Positions 44,240 to 56,710 of a DNA stretch of 64,000 nt are shown here, one piece after another. A program made the translations under genes and the position numbers. The stretch is from the NCBI RefSeq assembly GCF_040869045.1, contig NC_090322.1, forward strand, positions 189,347,477 through 189,411,476, given 5' to 3'. A model generated the notes under the pieces. It was given only the letters and a program-made list of their open reading frames with translations. It was not told the DNA's origin and did not search any database. This stretch comes from Eurosta solidaginis (Eukaryota; Arthropoda; Insecta; Diptera; Tephritidae). Every line of letters begins with the position of its first letter. The first letter of the stretch is position 1.

Positions 44240-44560
44240 AGAAATTTGACGAGACCCACGCTTTTATGCATTTTTCTAATCAACGCCCTAGATTGATGAG
44301 GAGTGTTATGACTAGTACCTAAGACCTACCTAATTATTTTCTATCTTTTAGTATTATTATTACTTAATGTAAGTATTGCTTTAAATAAAACCGTTTAACT
44401 TAACCTATCGGAGTTTTTTCCTTATTGTTACATTGTCATCGGGTTCTGAACTATATTCCAAGTTTCAGGCTCGGAGCTTATCGGGAAGTTACTTAAATTT
44501 TAATTGCAAAATTCGTTCACAACGGCCTTTCAAGTCAGGCTAAATAAAAACGTTTAATTC
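44240..44560 (+). repeat. Non-LTR 3' end (copy C4)
   Basis: CAACGCCCTAGATTGATGAGG, GACTAGTACCTAAGACC and AATAAAACCGTTTAAC, then CATCGGGTTCTGAACTATATT as in copies C1 and C5. Inverted relative to C3. Confidence 0.65.
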
Positions 44561-44951
44561 GAAAAACGGGAGCGTCTACTTCTATATGCACGTAAGAAGT
44601 TATACTTCTTTCGCGAACTAATCGAATCTTATTTTTTTTTAATTACGTCTACTGCCATAGCATCATTCGGTAATGACAGAATTGAAACTTCAGTTGTTAG
44701 TGGCTTTTGATAAAAATGGCTACTTATATACCAAATTCAAGACAAATCGAATAGTAAACGTGGTCTACTTCCAAGAATGGAGAGTTTCGCAAATACTATC
44801 TTTGTCAAAAAGGTATCCCTGTAGTTAGTTTCAAGTGAACCGCACTATAAATAAGATTATTTGCAATAGGTCTACCTTGGTCCAATTCAAGGGCAAATGG
44901 TAAATCTAACGGTTAGTTATTTACTTGAGGTTCATGTTGTATTTTTCCCTT
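44561..44951. other. Helitron-like remnant
   Basis: A unit at about 44.77-44.88 kb (GAGAGTTTCGCAAATACTATC, AAAGGTATCCCTGTAG) resembles the internal repeats of the Helitron at 14.9-15.3 kb. No ends seen. Confidence 0.35.
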
Positions 44952-45470
44952 TTTGTACTCAGCTGAGCATAGCTCATAGAGGATATTAATTTTATTCGCA
45001 TAACGGTACCCCGTAACGGCATAAACTAATCGAGATAGATATAGAATTCTATATATCAAGATGATCTGGGCGAAAAAAGAAATTCATTTAACCATGTCCG
45101 TTTGTCCGTCCGTCTGTTCGTCCGTAAACACGATAACTTGATTAAATTTTGAGGTATCTTAATGCAATTTGGTATGTAAGTTCCTGGGCACTCATCTCAG
45201 ATCGCTACTTAAAATGAACAAAATTAATTAAGAATAAAGAAAATAATTAAGAGCGCATCGAAAATATTTCAGGCGAGATTAAAAAAAGTATAAAGAAATT
45301 TGTTCAAATTTAACCAAATTTTCATATATAAAAAAGATAGCAAAGGCAAGTTGCTCCACTTTTTAGTATTACCATTTGTATGTATCCATGAAAAGACAAT
45401 TTTGCCTCCAAAGCTCTCAGCTGAGTATGTAATGTTCGTTTACACCCCAACTTAGCCTTCCTTACTTGTT
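44952..45470 (-). mobile_element. Family A element, short internally deleted copy A4
   Basis: Both ends are present on the minus strand: ACAAGTAAGGAAGGCTAAG and CATACTCAGCTGAGAG at the start, CTCAGCTGAGTACAAAAA at the end. Between them only about 0.5 kb remains, including the GACGGACGGACAAACGG microsatellite. It lacks the 130-bp repeats and the middle part. Confidence 0.75.
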
Positions 45471-47079
45471 TAGTTTCAAATTGTATGGAATATTTCTTGT
45501 TTGTCATGATGGAATTATAGAAGGTGACGGATGTAAGCAGTTTCTCGCTCTAACGCCGCCATCTTGAACGCCCTTAGAAAAAGAATGCGGTTGCTTTACA
45601 AAACGCCTTTTTTATTCAGAGGAAAAAATTTATGTAAAATTATACATATGGTTTTTTTCTGAAAAAATATACAACGGCATCACGTTTTTTTTCAAGTTCC
45701 GTTTTGTGTTGACTTTTATATGATTCAAACGTGTGACACTTCTTATTTAATAATTTTGTTTATTTGAACAAAATTATTAAAACTCGGATATTTTCTGCAT
45801 TAAATGATGGTAAGATGTTGCAGTATTAATACAAAACCGATGATTAATGTTTTAAATATATTTTTGCAAGTTTCTTTTTAGGTTTTGCGGCAATTCTTTA
45901 GTTTAGCTACAACTACTAAAACCAAACGTCCAAAAATATCGGGAGTGGTGTCCAAAGACGCGCTTTGGACCCAGGACCACCACGAATGCGAATTGCGTTT
46001 ACTGGCTACAAATGCATTATCTTGCATCGGGCTTTCTAATGTGATCGGCTAACCGTATGTGTCCCCTGAGATATCTTCCTAGAATCTATGAAGATCATCT
46101 TCGCTGTCCTCCCCACTTCAGCCAACGTGATCTTCAAAATAAGAAACTCAACACTGAGATCAACACTACAGCGATATGCTCTCGCGGAAATTTATATGCT
46201 TGTTTCCTAAAGACAGACGTCCCCATATAGATCATCAACCTTCTTGGCTGTGAGGAAGTTATCAACGAATGTTTTCTATCTGTGTCTCTTCATCTGAATC
46301 AAATCGATAGATATTCCTACCTTTGTCTGTAGCGAAAGCGCTAAACACCGTACTGTTGCCTCAATAAATCACGAACGAATCAAAATGCAACCATGCTTAA
46401 TATACTTTGTTACTGTTTTACTCAAACTGTTTGGTTAGGTCAATATACCTGCTAATGTATGTTGTATTTTGATTCCGCCCTTTAAACAGGTAGCACATAC
46501 TGACTAAAGTTCGGCACCTGCCCTTTCCTAGGGCTGGACTCTCGCAGAGGAAATTGGTGACTTTCCACACTACAGCTCCTACACTTCGCATTGAAGGGCA
46601 AAGTTTACTTCGTGCGCCGTTTCTGCCTCAGAAATGTTTAAAGAAACATCGGACTTTGCTTGTCCAACCACTTTTTCATTGCCGGCAATATTCCTGTGAC
46701 CGAGTAACTCAGTGAGTGTAATAGGTGCAAAATTGTCTGCTTCGGATACTGCCCCCTTACATCTATTGACGGCTGTCCAAATGTATGCGTGAGATATGCT
46801 TATATGATTCTCTAATAGGATACTACACGCCCTCCCTGAGCCAGGTAGCTTTTCTTTTATTGTTATTTTAATGTTCTTTTATGTGGCGGGCCCCACGCCC
46901 AGTACATTATACCTTTGTATAGAGATCCAACTGATCTATAAATCAGCCGCCCATGGTGGCATTTTCCAGGTGAATGACAATCTGAAGATTTTCTACTTTT
47001 GTGGAAGGAGTGGTATGACCTATAAAGATCAACTGGCTCATATCAAATTGTTCCCGAGATGGTCGTGCTAGTACCTTAA
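45471..47079. other. Unresolved stretch, possibly a decayed retroelement
   Basis: From about 45.95 kb GC content rises and the sequence has coding-like texture without a long frame. Minus-strand pieces such as VFSAFATDKGRNIYRFDSDE near 46.33 kb hint at a decayed polyprotein. I cannot match it to a family. Confidence 0.25.
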
Positions 47080-47175
47080 TGGTACTAGTTACCTAAATGT
47101 ACCAGAACTACATCCTGCAAAGGATAGTATTCCCCAAAACCTTCGGGAAATGTTTTATCATCAAAACAACAACAA
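47080..47175 (+). repeat. Short SINE-like end with CAACAAC tail
   Basis: CCCCAAAACCTTCGGGAAATG, TTTTATCATCAAAACAACAACAAC. A similar end (CAAAACCTTTGACGAGTG, TTTATCGCTATAACAACAGC) lies at 53.90-53.96 kb, which suggests a dispersed family. Confidence 0.4.
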
Positions 47176-47227
47176 CCTTCGCTATATAATGTAGACGTAG
47201 TGCTAGTTATAACAATGCTTCTCCTTT

Positions 47228-47400
47228 AATTTGCTTTGTACTCCTATTTAATTTTTCCTACAAAGAGGCAGCACGACACCTTCAATTTATTTACTATATC
47301 GACTTCGAACAGCAGCTGCAAGGCAGTTGAGTTTTCACTGAGAAGCTTTCCATGGCGAAGATACACTCGCAGTATTTGCTAATTCGTGCGCTATATAATT
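47228..47400 (-). mobile_element. tRNA-derived SINE, fragment
   Basis: The plus strand shows AATTTTTCCTACAAAGAGGC, TCGAACAGCAGCTGCAAGGC and TTTTCACTGAGAAGCTTTCC, the reverse of the SINE body. The tRNA head is missing. Confidence 0.55.
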
Positions 47401-48234
47401 GAGACGTTATGCTTGTTAGAACATACACATGACGATGTCCCGAACGGGCATCTGAAAAGTTGTAGCAGCTCGCTTAGTATCTTTACTGTCAGCGAAGGCT
47501 TGGCCGGATGTGTACATTACCTCTTCGGCTCCGAAACGCTTTTTTTTTGCAAGTATCTTTTGGCATTAGTGAAATCTTTCAGGTTATTGATACCGAAGTA
47601 AAAACATGTCTTTTGACACCTCTGCCGGCATTTTTGGTCGTTTATTATCATTCGACCCCTTTCCTAGAATATTACCAGCAATCTTCATTTCATAACTTTT
47701 ATGATTAAAGTGCGCAAAAATCAATCTAAATACACTCATTTCTGTATTTTAGCATTATTGAAAAAGTAGGAATTTAAGTACCATTTCAAAAATGGGCCCT
47801 CTTTTATGCCCCCAGTCTCTTGTACTTCCAAAATACAACCTGTAGCTCACTGGGGCTAAGGGCGGTCGATATGAAAGCTGTCAAATCTTCCGCCACCTTC
47901 TATGATTACATTATGTTGTTTGTTGAATAGAGTTTTATCAGTGCCATTCGATTTTATAGCAACGCTTATAAACAATTTCGCCGAATTTCTTTTGCCGTAT
48001 GGCAAAAATCTTTTTTTTTTTTGTGAGACTAAACTTGTTTGGGCTACAAACCTACATACCAAAAAAAAAAATTTAATTGAAGAACTCCGAAAAAAAAGCT
48101 CGAAATGCGTATTAGTATTATTAATTTTATTGGTTTTAAGTTTCAAACAGGTGGCAGCCCTGTGAAAACATAAGATAGTAGCTCCCAAATAAGAGAGCTG
48201 AACATGTGCCGTTTTACCTAGCGCATATAAAAAA
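47401..48234. other. No recognised gene
   Basis: Overlapping sense and antisense frames between 47856 and 48188 are built on A/T runs. Confidence 0.4.
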
Positions 48235-48550
48235 TAAAATACTTGACATGATTTACCTCAGAGGAGATTTATGCCTCGCTTTCACTTTTCCTTGTACTTC
48301 TTCTAATTTCCTCTACAAATTGATAGCACGGGACTTACGCCTCTAAACGGCGATATAAGGCAGATGCATTTTTTCGGACAAGCTTTACATAGCAGAAATA
48401 CACTCGGAGTGACCACTGCTCGTTTAGAAAAAATTTTCTAATAGAAAAAAATTTTTTTAAGTTTGCTTTGTCCAAGATTTGAACACAATACCTTCGTTGT
48501 GGTAGGCATTCTACGCTGCATTGGGCATGTTGCGCTGCAAATTTTCCTTG
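48235..48550 (-). mobile_element. tRNA-derived SINE, diverged
   Basis: TTTACCTCAGAGGAGATTTATGCC at the tail side, CTACAAATTGATAGCACGGGAC and GCAGAAATACACTCGGAGTG in the middle. The tRNA head near 48.48-48.54 kb is degraded. Confidence 0.55.
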
Positions 48551-50685
48551 TAATATAATGCAGCATGCTTTAAGTTACAGCAGAACCGAGCTCCGATAAA
48601 CCCTAAAAGTTCGACGGCCTGCACTGATTGGCCGCGGTTCAGTTCCACCAACAACAGGTTGCTTGGGAATTGAACCAGCGATTCTCCGTCGCCAATTCAC
48701 CGGAATCCACCGAGTCACCGAGTTACCAATAGTACTGAGCAATATCTATTAATTTACTGACTCCTCATTTACAACCTAAAGGTTGCTTGCGAATCGATCA
48801 ACCATTTCGTCATTGCCACCATCAACCTCTTGTCCAATCATCATAACCTACACTCTATTGATCGATAAGGCTCTAGTCAACTTTAACCCCCGTCACCGTC
48901 AGCCGATACATGGTTCACCAGAATCCAGTCACCGATCGCGTTCGGACGCTGTCTATCCATCGTACGTCTGTCACCCCATTCCATCAATCAGCGTTTAGTT
49001 ACAGTTTCCCCTCCAATAATAAAACTAGATACAATTCTTCACAGCGGTGTGTGTGCGTCTGAATCCTTAATCACTAATAAAGTAAAGCTTGTTCAATTAA
49101 AAAGAAATAGATGCTTTCTCGACCCTGGTTTGAGTGAACTCCTTCGACGAAAACTACCTAACAGGTTTATTTTTATTAAGTCAAATAGCATGAAAAAATG
49201 CCATCGCGTCACACGTTTTTAAACCCTTTTCTCGGTTTCGCTCACGATATATTGAGTCATCGTGCAGCAGAAAAGCCATTTGCTTAAAATTGTTTCTTTA
49301 ATAACACGAAAGGATAATCTTCTATAATACGATTGCACTTTCACCAAAAAATTTTCAATGATAATTTTTTCAAATCATAATCCGTCATAATTCACTCTCA
49401 GATTTAACAGCAGCATTTATTATTCTCTTAAGAAATGTTTGAGGTTGAAAAACGTTTAAATATTCAGAGAATTCTCGCAAATCCACATTAACCTTTTTTG
49501 GTGTTAAGAACCACATATGTCATAAAATTTATATATATATATTTAAGGCCCCAAGCCTTTAGCTTACATTCCAAAACACGTACATACATATTTACACGCG
49601 TTTGTTAACACATGTATCATATTCCTAATATTTACATTTCCTTACTATTTACACAGCAATTTTAACCGTTAGCTTCGTTATCCTTCCCTAAGCTATGCTC
49701 CATACACCTGATTTTAAATAACCCGCAAAAAAAAACTACACATTATATAAGGCTTATTGCATTGCTAGAGAGTGTTACATGACGCCTGCTCTGGGATGTA
49801 TAAAACATCAAACCAAAATTTTATGTGAGAAATCGCGTTTTGTTTAAGGTATGGAGGATGAAAGAGTTTCAAAATAATCCCGTTACAGAGACGTTGTCAC
49901 ACCGTCAGTAAAATGAAAGCAAATCCACGAGGTAGCTTTGAAGAAATTGCAGTGACTGTTTGACAGTAATCACAATAACAGACATACTTAAATTCAGCTC
50001 GACCAAGTAGTCGACCTAGTCCTTTCTCAGAATTCGGTCGAAGAACGCTCTATTAACGAACTGTAAAATAACAAAATTTATTGAATTTGTGCTCAAATAT
50101 GGCGTTTACAAAACAGTTCCCAAAAAGTAGTCGGTAGCCAAAGGGCCTGCAGTGAAGCCAGCATCCATAAGCATGGAGATTGAGTTAGCGAAATATGATC
50201 GCGTTTATTTGTCAGACGAACCTACGGCGCGGTAAGGTGGTATCTGCAAAACGTTTCTCTGTCTTGAACAAGGCTTAGTTGACATAGTCCTTCCCCGGAG
50301 CCGTGCATGAATTGTAATAGGCACGAAGGGCGGGATCCTGTGTACTGTTAGCACAGTGGCGAACTTACTTTGCTTCGGTCCGGCCACCGCTGCAGCAAGT
50401 CGAAAGGGAGCAGGCATTATTATTGGAACAAATGGTAGATGATTTTTTTTTATAAGATGGTTTATATATCTGTAACGGACGCGATGGACCTTTGGAATGG
50501 ATTTGTGGTAACACCCGGGTAAAGTACTGTATTGTTCTCTCCAAGCAATCCCTTATGTAGTACCTGAGTGATGTGAACAGAAGCTGGGTGATATGCCGTG
50601 AGGTGCTCCTTGGATTTCTAATATACCCTTTAACTGCCAGTTTAAGGAATGCAATTAATTTTTCTTGTAGAGAGCTAACTAGCAT
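48551..50685. other. Unresolved stretch
   Basis: About 48.56-49.17 kb is GC-richer, with repeated CACCGAGTCACCGAGTTACC and AATAATAAAACTAGATAC and could be an LTR or UTR remnant, but I find no matching ends. At 50.2-50.7 kb coding-like texture may be the 5' continuation of the retrotransposon to the right. Confidence 0.25.
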
Positions 50686-50689
50686 TGCC

Positions 50690-52300
50690 CATAAACTTTT
50701 TGAAGCCGTACAAGTCGCCGGGGCCGGATAGAATAGTTCCTGTCCAATTCAGAGATTTTTGAAAAATTTGTGCAGCTCTCACGTTTACTCCAAAGACTTT
50801 TGATCAATTAGCCTATCCTTGTTTCTTAAAAAAAAGCTGGAAGGACTGATGGATATTTCCCTAAGGAGAGGATTCCCCGCATCCCAACACGCTTATTTTC
50901 TGTGCAGGTTTTAGAAAATAACCCCTTATTTAGTTCTCAACTTATAGAGCGGTCCTCCGATAGCAAAGAATTTGTGTTAGGTGCTTTTGTAGACATAGAA
51001 GGCGCCTTTAAAAAAGTCCTATAAGCGGCAATCTAAATGGCGCTCTCAAAAGAGGAAGCCGATTCGAATATAGAAGAATTCATAAGCTGATTGTCGAGTG
51101 ACAGAATGGCAGCGGCGGATTGGGATTGACTGGTAAGACGAAAAGGAGCACGTCCCAGGGTGTTCTTTCTAGCTTTGGGTAATTATGTTGAACGACCTGC
51201 TTCACGACCTTAAGCATAGGGGCTTACAAGTAGTGGTTTATGCCGATGGACTAGAAATTATTGGCAAGGTAAATTTTTCAACACCCTGAGGAAAGTTTTA
51301 CAGGGTTGCCTGGGTGTCGTAACCTAACCACCTGGTTAGTGGTAGTAAGGTAGATTATCTATCAACCATAACGAAACGGAACCTTTCGAAGGTGGTACGT
51401 TGTTTGTACGATACAGAGGTTAGGCCAATTCACTTCTACCATATTCTGTTGTCGTCGAGAGCACTAGGCACTTCTTGGCTGTTCAAAACAATGCAGTGAT
51501 TGACGTTGATTGGAAAAAGCATACAATACCTATACTTGTACTATACGCAATACGAAATCTGTATCTGGCTAAAGTCGTGGACAAAATGAACGCAGTCAGT
51601 CAATAGGGATTAGTGCCACGGGCTATAAGCTTGTGAGTTACGGGCAATCCAGCCTTCTTACTGAGAACGACTTAACTACTGGCAGGACAGACTATTGTGA
51701 GCCGGCTTTGGATCCAGTTTACACATTTACCACTAATATGCCCTGATATGGGGAATGTATTGGGATTTTTATAAGGGACGGTAGTCTGGTTAACCTGTTC
51801 GTGGATTGAATCAGGCTGAGCAGTAGGGTTGGGGTGCTTCACTTTGTCATTATCTTGGTGTTTTCATGACGGAGATTTCCGCTACAAACGATGCTTTATA
51901 TAGTACGCTATCCGTTGTGTAACTGCTAGTCGTGTTTTGGTCCGCTGTTAATAACAAGTGCTCGGCGAGTAGTTTGGGTTTATTAAAGCATGTAAAGATA
52001 GGTATCAGATGTTAACCGGGCACTTTCTCCTTTGTAGTCATGCAGTGCTCCTTATTATAGTGGACTACGCAGCTGTTTAAGCGAATGGAGCATGACGCGG
52101 TGGAATTATGCATTTTCTGTTCGGCAATTCAGCCTTTGCGAGGAGGGTCGTAAATAATTCAGTTGCTACTGTCACCTCAGATGGCAACGCTCTCATCATC
52201 TTAAAAAAAAATACAGCCCTGCTGATTAGGACGGCAACCCGTACTTAGTTAGTGAACGACCGAGAACAAGAAGACGCGCTTGGATAAAATTGATATAAAA
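50690..52300 (+). pseudogene. Decayed non-LTR retrotransposon with RT and RNase H
   Basis: KSPGPDRIVPVQ near 50.71 kb is the K.PGPD motif before the RT fingers. SLRRGFPASQHAYFLCRF (about 50.85 kb) and LGAFVDIEGAFKK (about 50.98 kb) hold the first palm motif with Asp. LWVIMLNDLLHDLKHRGLQV followed by VVYADG (about 51.18-51.25 kb) is the second palm motif with the second Asp of YADD changed to Gly. A DGS box near 51.78 kb starts RNase H. Frames shift several times and stops are common. The style matches R1/Jockey-like fly elements. Confidence 0.65.
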
Positions 52301-52561
52301 AACCAAATATATATACTTTTGTAATTTCGCTGAATAAAAGTATCCTTATTCAGATTCATTAAAACCTTAAATCGTTATTGAATTAAATTAATTGGAAAAC
52401 GTTCGTAGGTATACGACACTACGTAGTAGATTATCCGTATCATAGCCAAAACTACTCAATGCGATAAGTAACTGGCAACCGGTTTCACCGTTAGAGTATG
52501 TGGTAACAAAACAAACCAATATAACTGTGTCCAAACGAGCTATATCTTAACTGGACAGCTG

Positions 52562-52580
52562 CCCCCCCCCCCCCCCCCCC
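52562..52580 (+). repeat. Poly(C) tract
   Basis: About 18 consecutive C. A second C-rich tract lies in the piggyBac-like element at 37.87-37.90 kb. Confidence 0.9.
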
Positions 52581-52599
52581 AAACTAACCTAACTCATTA

Positions 52600-53339
52600 T
52601 TCTCCTTAAGATAAGGCATTCCATTAATTAGCGCTTTGACCGTATTTCAGCCTCTGTTTCAGCCGCGTATGCCATTTTCTGCTGGGAACGCCTACATTCC
52701 CACACACAGCGAAACAATCCACTCTCTTTAAATTTTTCTGTTATATATCGCCACCCTATTTGACGGCATATCTTGCACGTGTTTATTATTATTTTACTTC
52801 TGCTATTCTGGCTGCGTGTTAAAAATCGTTTCATTGTAAATTGTGCTTTCTAACAATATTTTTACAAATTTAATATTTTTTCTTTCGATATAACGTAGAA
52901 AAATTTATTTAGGGTTTCATTGCGAGGTGCGCCTTTTTGCATACAAATTTGCTTGTACATAGGTAAGTACGAAAATGTATGTTAGTGGAAATGTATTGTA
53001 TATGATATGCAAATATAAATATGTTTATTAGACTGCACCACCCTCAGTAAGAAAATTTAACATGACCCAGAACCCAAATTATCCACAATTAATGACTTTT
53101 TGCACCAATCAACCAACAAAGTAATCAGTGACTGCTTCAATGCATCATTCATCTTCTCGGGAACAGCCGAGCATTGTCGTCGCATCAATTTGGTCGCTCC
53201 GGGAAAGCCAGATCATAAGCTTTGCCTCCTTTTTGCTTACCTTTTTCTCCAACATCGGTTGTTGAAAAATCACCACTTTTCCTCACCTCTCTCTCGGACT
53301 TGCTGTGAAGGTTGTTGCTTTCAAGGTAGATGCTAACTC
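52600..53339. other. No recognised gene
   Basis: Open frame 53100-53336 (+) and 52628-52834 (-) have no recognised motif. Confidence 0.35.
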
Positions 53340-53830
53340 GCTATTGTGGTCCTTCTGTGTTAAAGCACAAAATTTTCTCGTAAATGCCGGTAAGCTTGCC
53401 TTACAGCGCTGGGACTGGGTCCTTTCTGCCTTTTGAAAGTAGGCTTTGCGCTTTCAGCCGGGCGTTGCGTCTTCATTCTGCCTCTCGAAGCTCATTCTCG
53501 AAGTCTATGGCGTCGACCATTGCTCCCAAGCTTTGGACAATGCTAAGTGCTTAGCGATACTGCACGAGAGCTTTTTTACTCCCTCTGCTCGGTTTACTTC
53601 TCCTCTCTACTTTTCCATTTGGACTCACCTTCCATTCGATCACGAAGCTTGTTGACTCTCCACTACTCTCACTCCCCGAGTCAGACGCATTTCTTATAGC
53701 ACGTTTGTCTCCCTTGGCTTGCGAACCGGTTCTCTCTGTCTCATTCTTCTTATAAACATACGATATGGAGTGGTTCGTCTTGGTCGTACGACCACCTGCC
53801 CAAGAAGGTGGGATCAGCATTCGCATATTA
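53340..53830 (-). pseudogene. Coding-like block, possibly ORF1 of a non-LTR retrotransposon
   Basis: The minus strand is GC-richer than the surroundings and carries a 91-codon frame from 53826 with a basic, Ser/Arg/Lys-rich composition (KGDKRAIRNASDSGSESSGE). In a further frame LGAMVDAIDFENELREAE follows. A charged helical ORF1 would look like this, but there is no zinc knuckle in view. Function unknown; a fragment of an unrelated gene is possible. Confidence 0.3.
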
Positions 53831-54289
53831 AATATGGGGAAAACCGTCCTCCGCAGCAGCGCCTTAAGGGATTCAAGTGGTTGTTAAAAATATAAATGTG
53901 TCATCCTCAAAACCTTTGACGAGTGCCTTTATCGCTATAACAACAGCAAGAACAGCAGCAGCACCCTTTACTGTGTTAAGGTCATCGCCTCATTGAAATA
54001 CCCCCAGACTGCAAAACATACAAAAGCCACGGTCCGCATAACAGCCTGGATGAGGGGCCTGTTCCCATACATCCCTTCGCTCTCTAATAAGCGGTAACGA
54101 TGTAAATGCAGTTCCTAACCATCCAGCAACATTGTCGAGAGATTTGGAGCTCGGCTAAGCCCTTACAGTGGGTCATGCTGAATATGTATGCATGTACGTC
54201 TGAGTGACGTGTTAATCTCAGAGCTATAGAAAAAGCAGCAGCTGGTGTTAATTGGCAGGGCCAAATGGGACCCGAATTCACCATCAGCA

Positions 54290-55330
54290 TAGAGGTCGTT
54301 ATGCATATTCATCACAGCCGGAAAAGTTTTTGAAAGGCTCCTTAAACCATGCATCGCAGACGCTATAGAACAAGATGGAGCATCATCACCTTTGCCAAAT
54401 GGCCTTTGGCCTGAAAAACGCACTTAAGGTACCTTCGGTGATGTCCATACTAGCATAAAATTAACACAGCAAGATAATTCCAAATAGAAGCGAATTGTCC
54501 TTTTTGCAGCTTTATACATAAGAAAAACTTTCATCAGCGCGGGATTGGAAGATATGCTTGTCTAATAAATCCCATTTAGCAAATGTGAGAATACCATGAA
54601 AGTTATATACGGGGCAGCACAGCTATCTATTATCGATGATTTGATGTAAATCTTGACATTCCAAAAGACTTATTATAAGTCGGATACGCAGACGACATTG
54701 CCGCAGTCACTACAGCTCAATATGCACAAATATTAGCCAGTACGGTAGGCAAAAAGCAATTGATAGACTCGCGGAAATCCAAAATTTTTCTATCTGAACG
54801 ATCCGTTGTATGGGAGATTTATGTTATAGTGGCCGATCCTACCGGATTGAACAAATGTCTAATATAATACTACAAAAATACATCCTTGTGCCAAATTTCA
54901 TTGAGATATCTAAAAATTTGAGACTAGTTTGCGTTCAAACAGACAGAAGGACGGACGGACAGACGGACATGGCTATATCAACTCAGTTCGTCGCCCTGAT
55001 CAATTCGGATACTTAATGGTGAGTCTATCTTCAATATTTCTCAACGTTACAAACATCGGACCAAATTTAATATACCATTTCATGTTCATGAAAGGTTCAA
55101 AAACAGACCTGATATTCCTGACAAAAAATTAAAAAAATTGGCTTTGAAACCTTCTCTAGTGTATGGCCGCCAACTTTGGGCAAACACACTTCAGAAGAAG
55201 AACCGCTGTAAACATTTAACATATGTACAACAAACAGCAGCTCTCAGAAGAGCCTACGTTAATCGCAATGCACCAGGACCAGTTATACAAGTGATCACCA
55301 AAATAAATCCTTTGGACCTATTATAATGAA
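54290..55330 (+). pseudogene. R1-type non-LTR reverse transcriptase remnant
   Basis: GKVFERLLKPCIADAIEQDG (about 54.32 kb) is the finger motif. LFAALYIRKTFISAGLEDML (about 54.50 kb) is the diverged first palm motif, with the expected NAFNSA reduced to TFISA. LVGYADDIAAVTTAQYAQI at 54.68 kb is an intact catalytic box. LVYGRQLWANTLQKKNRCKH and LTYVQQTAALRRAY (55.15-55.26 kb) plus VITKINPLDLL is the R1/TRAS-type post-RT region. A GGAC-containing repeat interrupts it at about 54.88-55.11 kb. Lesions are frequent; dead copy. Confidence 0.75.
54878..55110 (+). mobile_element. mini-me/DINE-1-like fragment inside the R1-type element
   Basis: TTGTGCCAAATTTCATTGAG, then GACGGACGGACAGACGGACATGG and CTATATCAACTCAGTTCGTCG are the core pieces of the dispersed GGAC-microsatellite repeats known in many flies. 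It lacks clear ends. Confidence 0.5.
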
Positions 55331-56389
55331 GAATAAAGCAGAAAGATCAGAAGCACACGAACAAGAACAATAGGTAAATTATCAACGAGACAGATGGAAA
55401 ACGGAACAAATTATAAATAACAAAGCATGGAGCGCCTGAAGCTTTGGCATAATAAATAAATACGTCATCCAACTGATCTCCGGGACCGCGGGACCTGGAC
55501 GCAAGAACAACAGAAGTTTCTTAAACAAATGTGTTATATGGAAAGACATCCTGAAGCAATGCGAAAGCTATCCCGGGTTGGGCGAAAGTTCCAAAAGGGG
55601 TACCATTAAGTTCAACAGACGCACGGTTGCTGTGGCGGCGGCATATTGAAAATATGTTTATGACAAGAAAAACTGATGCGCAATGTCCTCTAGATTGTTC
55701 AGGGCCAAACTTACATTTCATAATTTAATGAGGATTAAAAATCAATGGGAAACAAATCCACCCTACTATTACATTGAATGTTGTATGCAAATTCATATTT
55801 TGATTAGCTGCGTGTTGAAGTGATTTGTAGTTTCACGCCTTGCCACATTCCCATAAATTTATGGTGACAATGGCGTCGCTGACCACGTTGGCGACAAAAA
55901 ATCTCAACCAGCAGATTACCAAAAATCAGTCGAGAGCAGCTTTTTGTTCAGGTCTTAAAAATCTCTATCAGGACTTGAACTATCGCAGAAGAGGATGCAG
56001 TAAATGGCGAAATAAACGTAGCATAAATCATAATTCCGCAGTAGATTTTAGCGAAATCTTAAGATAAGTAGCCAGTTATAAAGGAAGCTCTAACTCAAGA
56101 ACTAGTTTGAATTAGCTTCGCATGTTTGCATATAAATATGTAACTCTTTTATATCAAATAATAAAAATAAAAAATAAAATGTTAACCATACGAATTGGTA
56201 CCCTTATTTGTAGGCAGTACGTATATGTTTGCCTGTAACTGGTTGATTTTTTAATAAGAGGAAGTACTTTTTTCTTTTTCAGTACCAATAAGAAGTTTGC
56301 AAGTAACTTTAAAATTTCGTTGCACAAAAAAACTAAGCTAAAAATGGTTCGAACTCGATCCCTATAAAATGTTAAGCTTAAATAAAAAG
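55331..56389. other. No clear feature
   Basis: 55.33-55.72 kb may hold the 3' continuation of the R1-type element in decayed form. The frame at 55840-56067 has no motif I recognise. Confidence 0.3.
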
Positions 56390-56679
56390 AAAAGTCCCAG
56401 TCCCAGTCCTAGTCCCAGCCCCAGTTCCAGTCCCTGTCCCTATCTCAATCGTAGTTCCAAATAAAATAAGACCAACTGAACCTTAATCAGGTTATGCTAA
56501 GCCTCATATTTTTAGAAATTTGACGCTCCAACGCTTTTATATAATTGTCTGATCAACACCCTAGATAGATGAGGAGCGTGGCGACTAGTACCCAGGACCT
56601 ACCTAATTAATTTATAGCTTTTAGTATTATTATTACTTAATGTAAGTATTATTTTCAATAAAACCGTTTAACTTACACA

Positions 56680-56710
<31 letters not shown>

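Noticed and set aside
48560..49170. Possible LTR
   Set aside because: GC-richer with AATAAAA, but no TG...CA ends with duplications and no second copy found.
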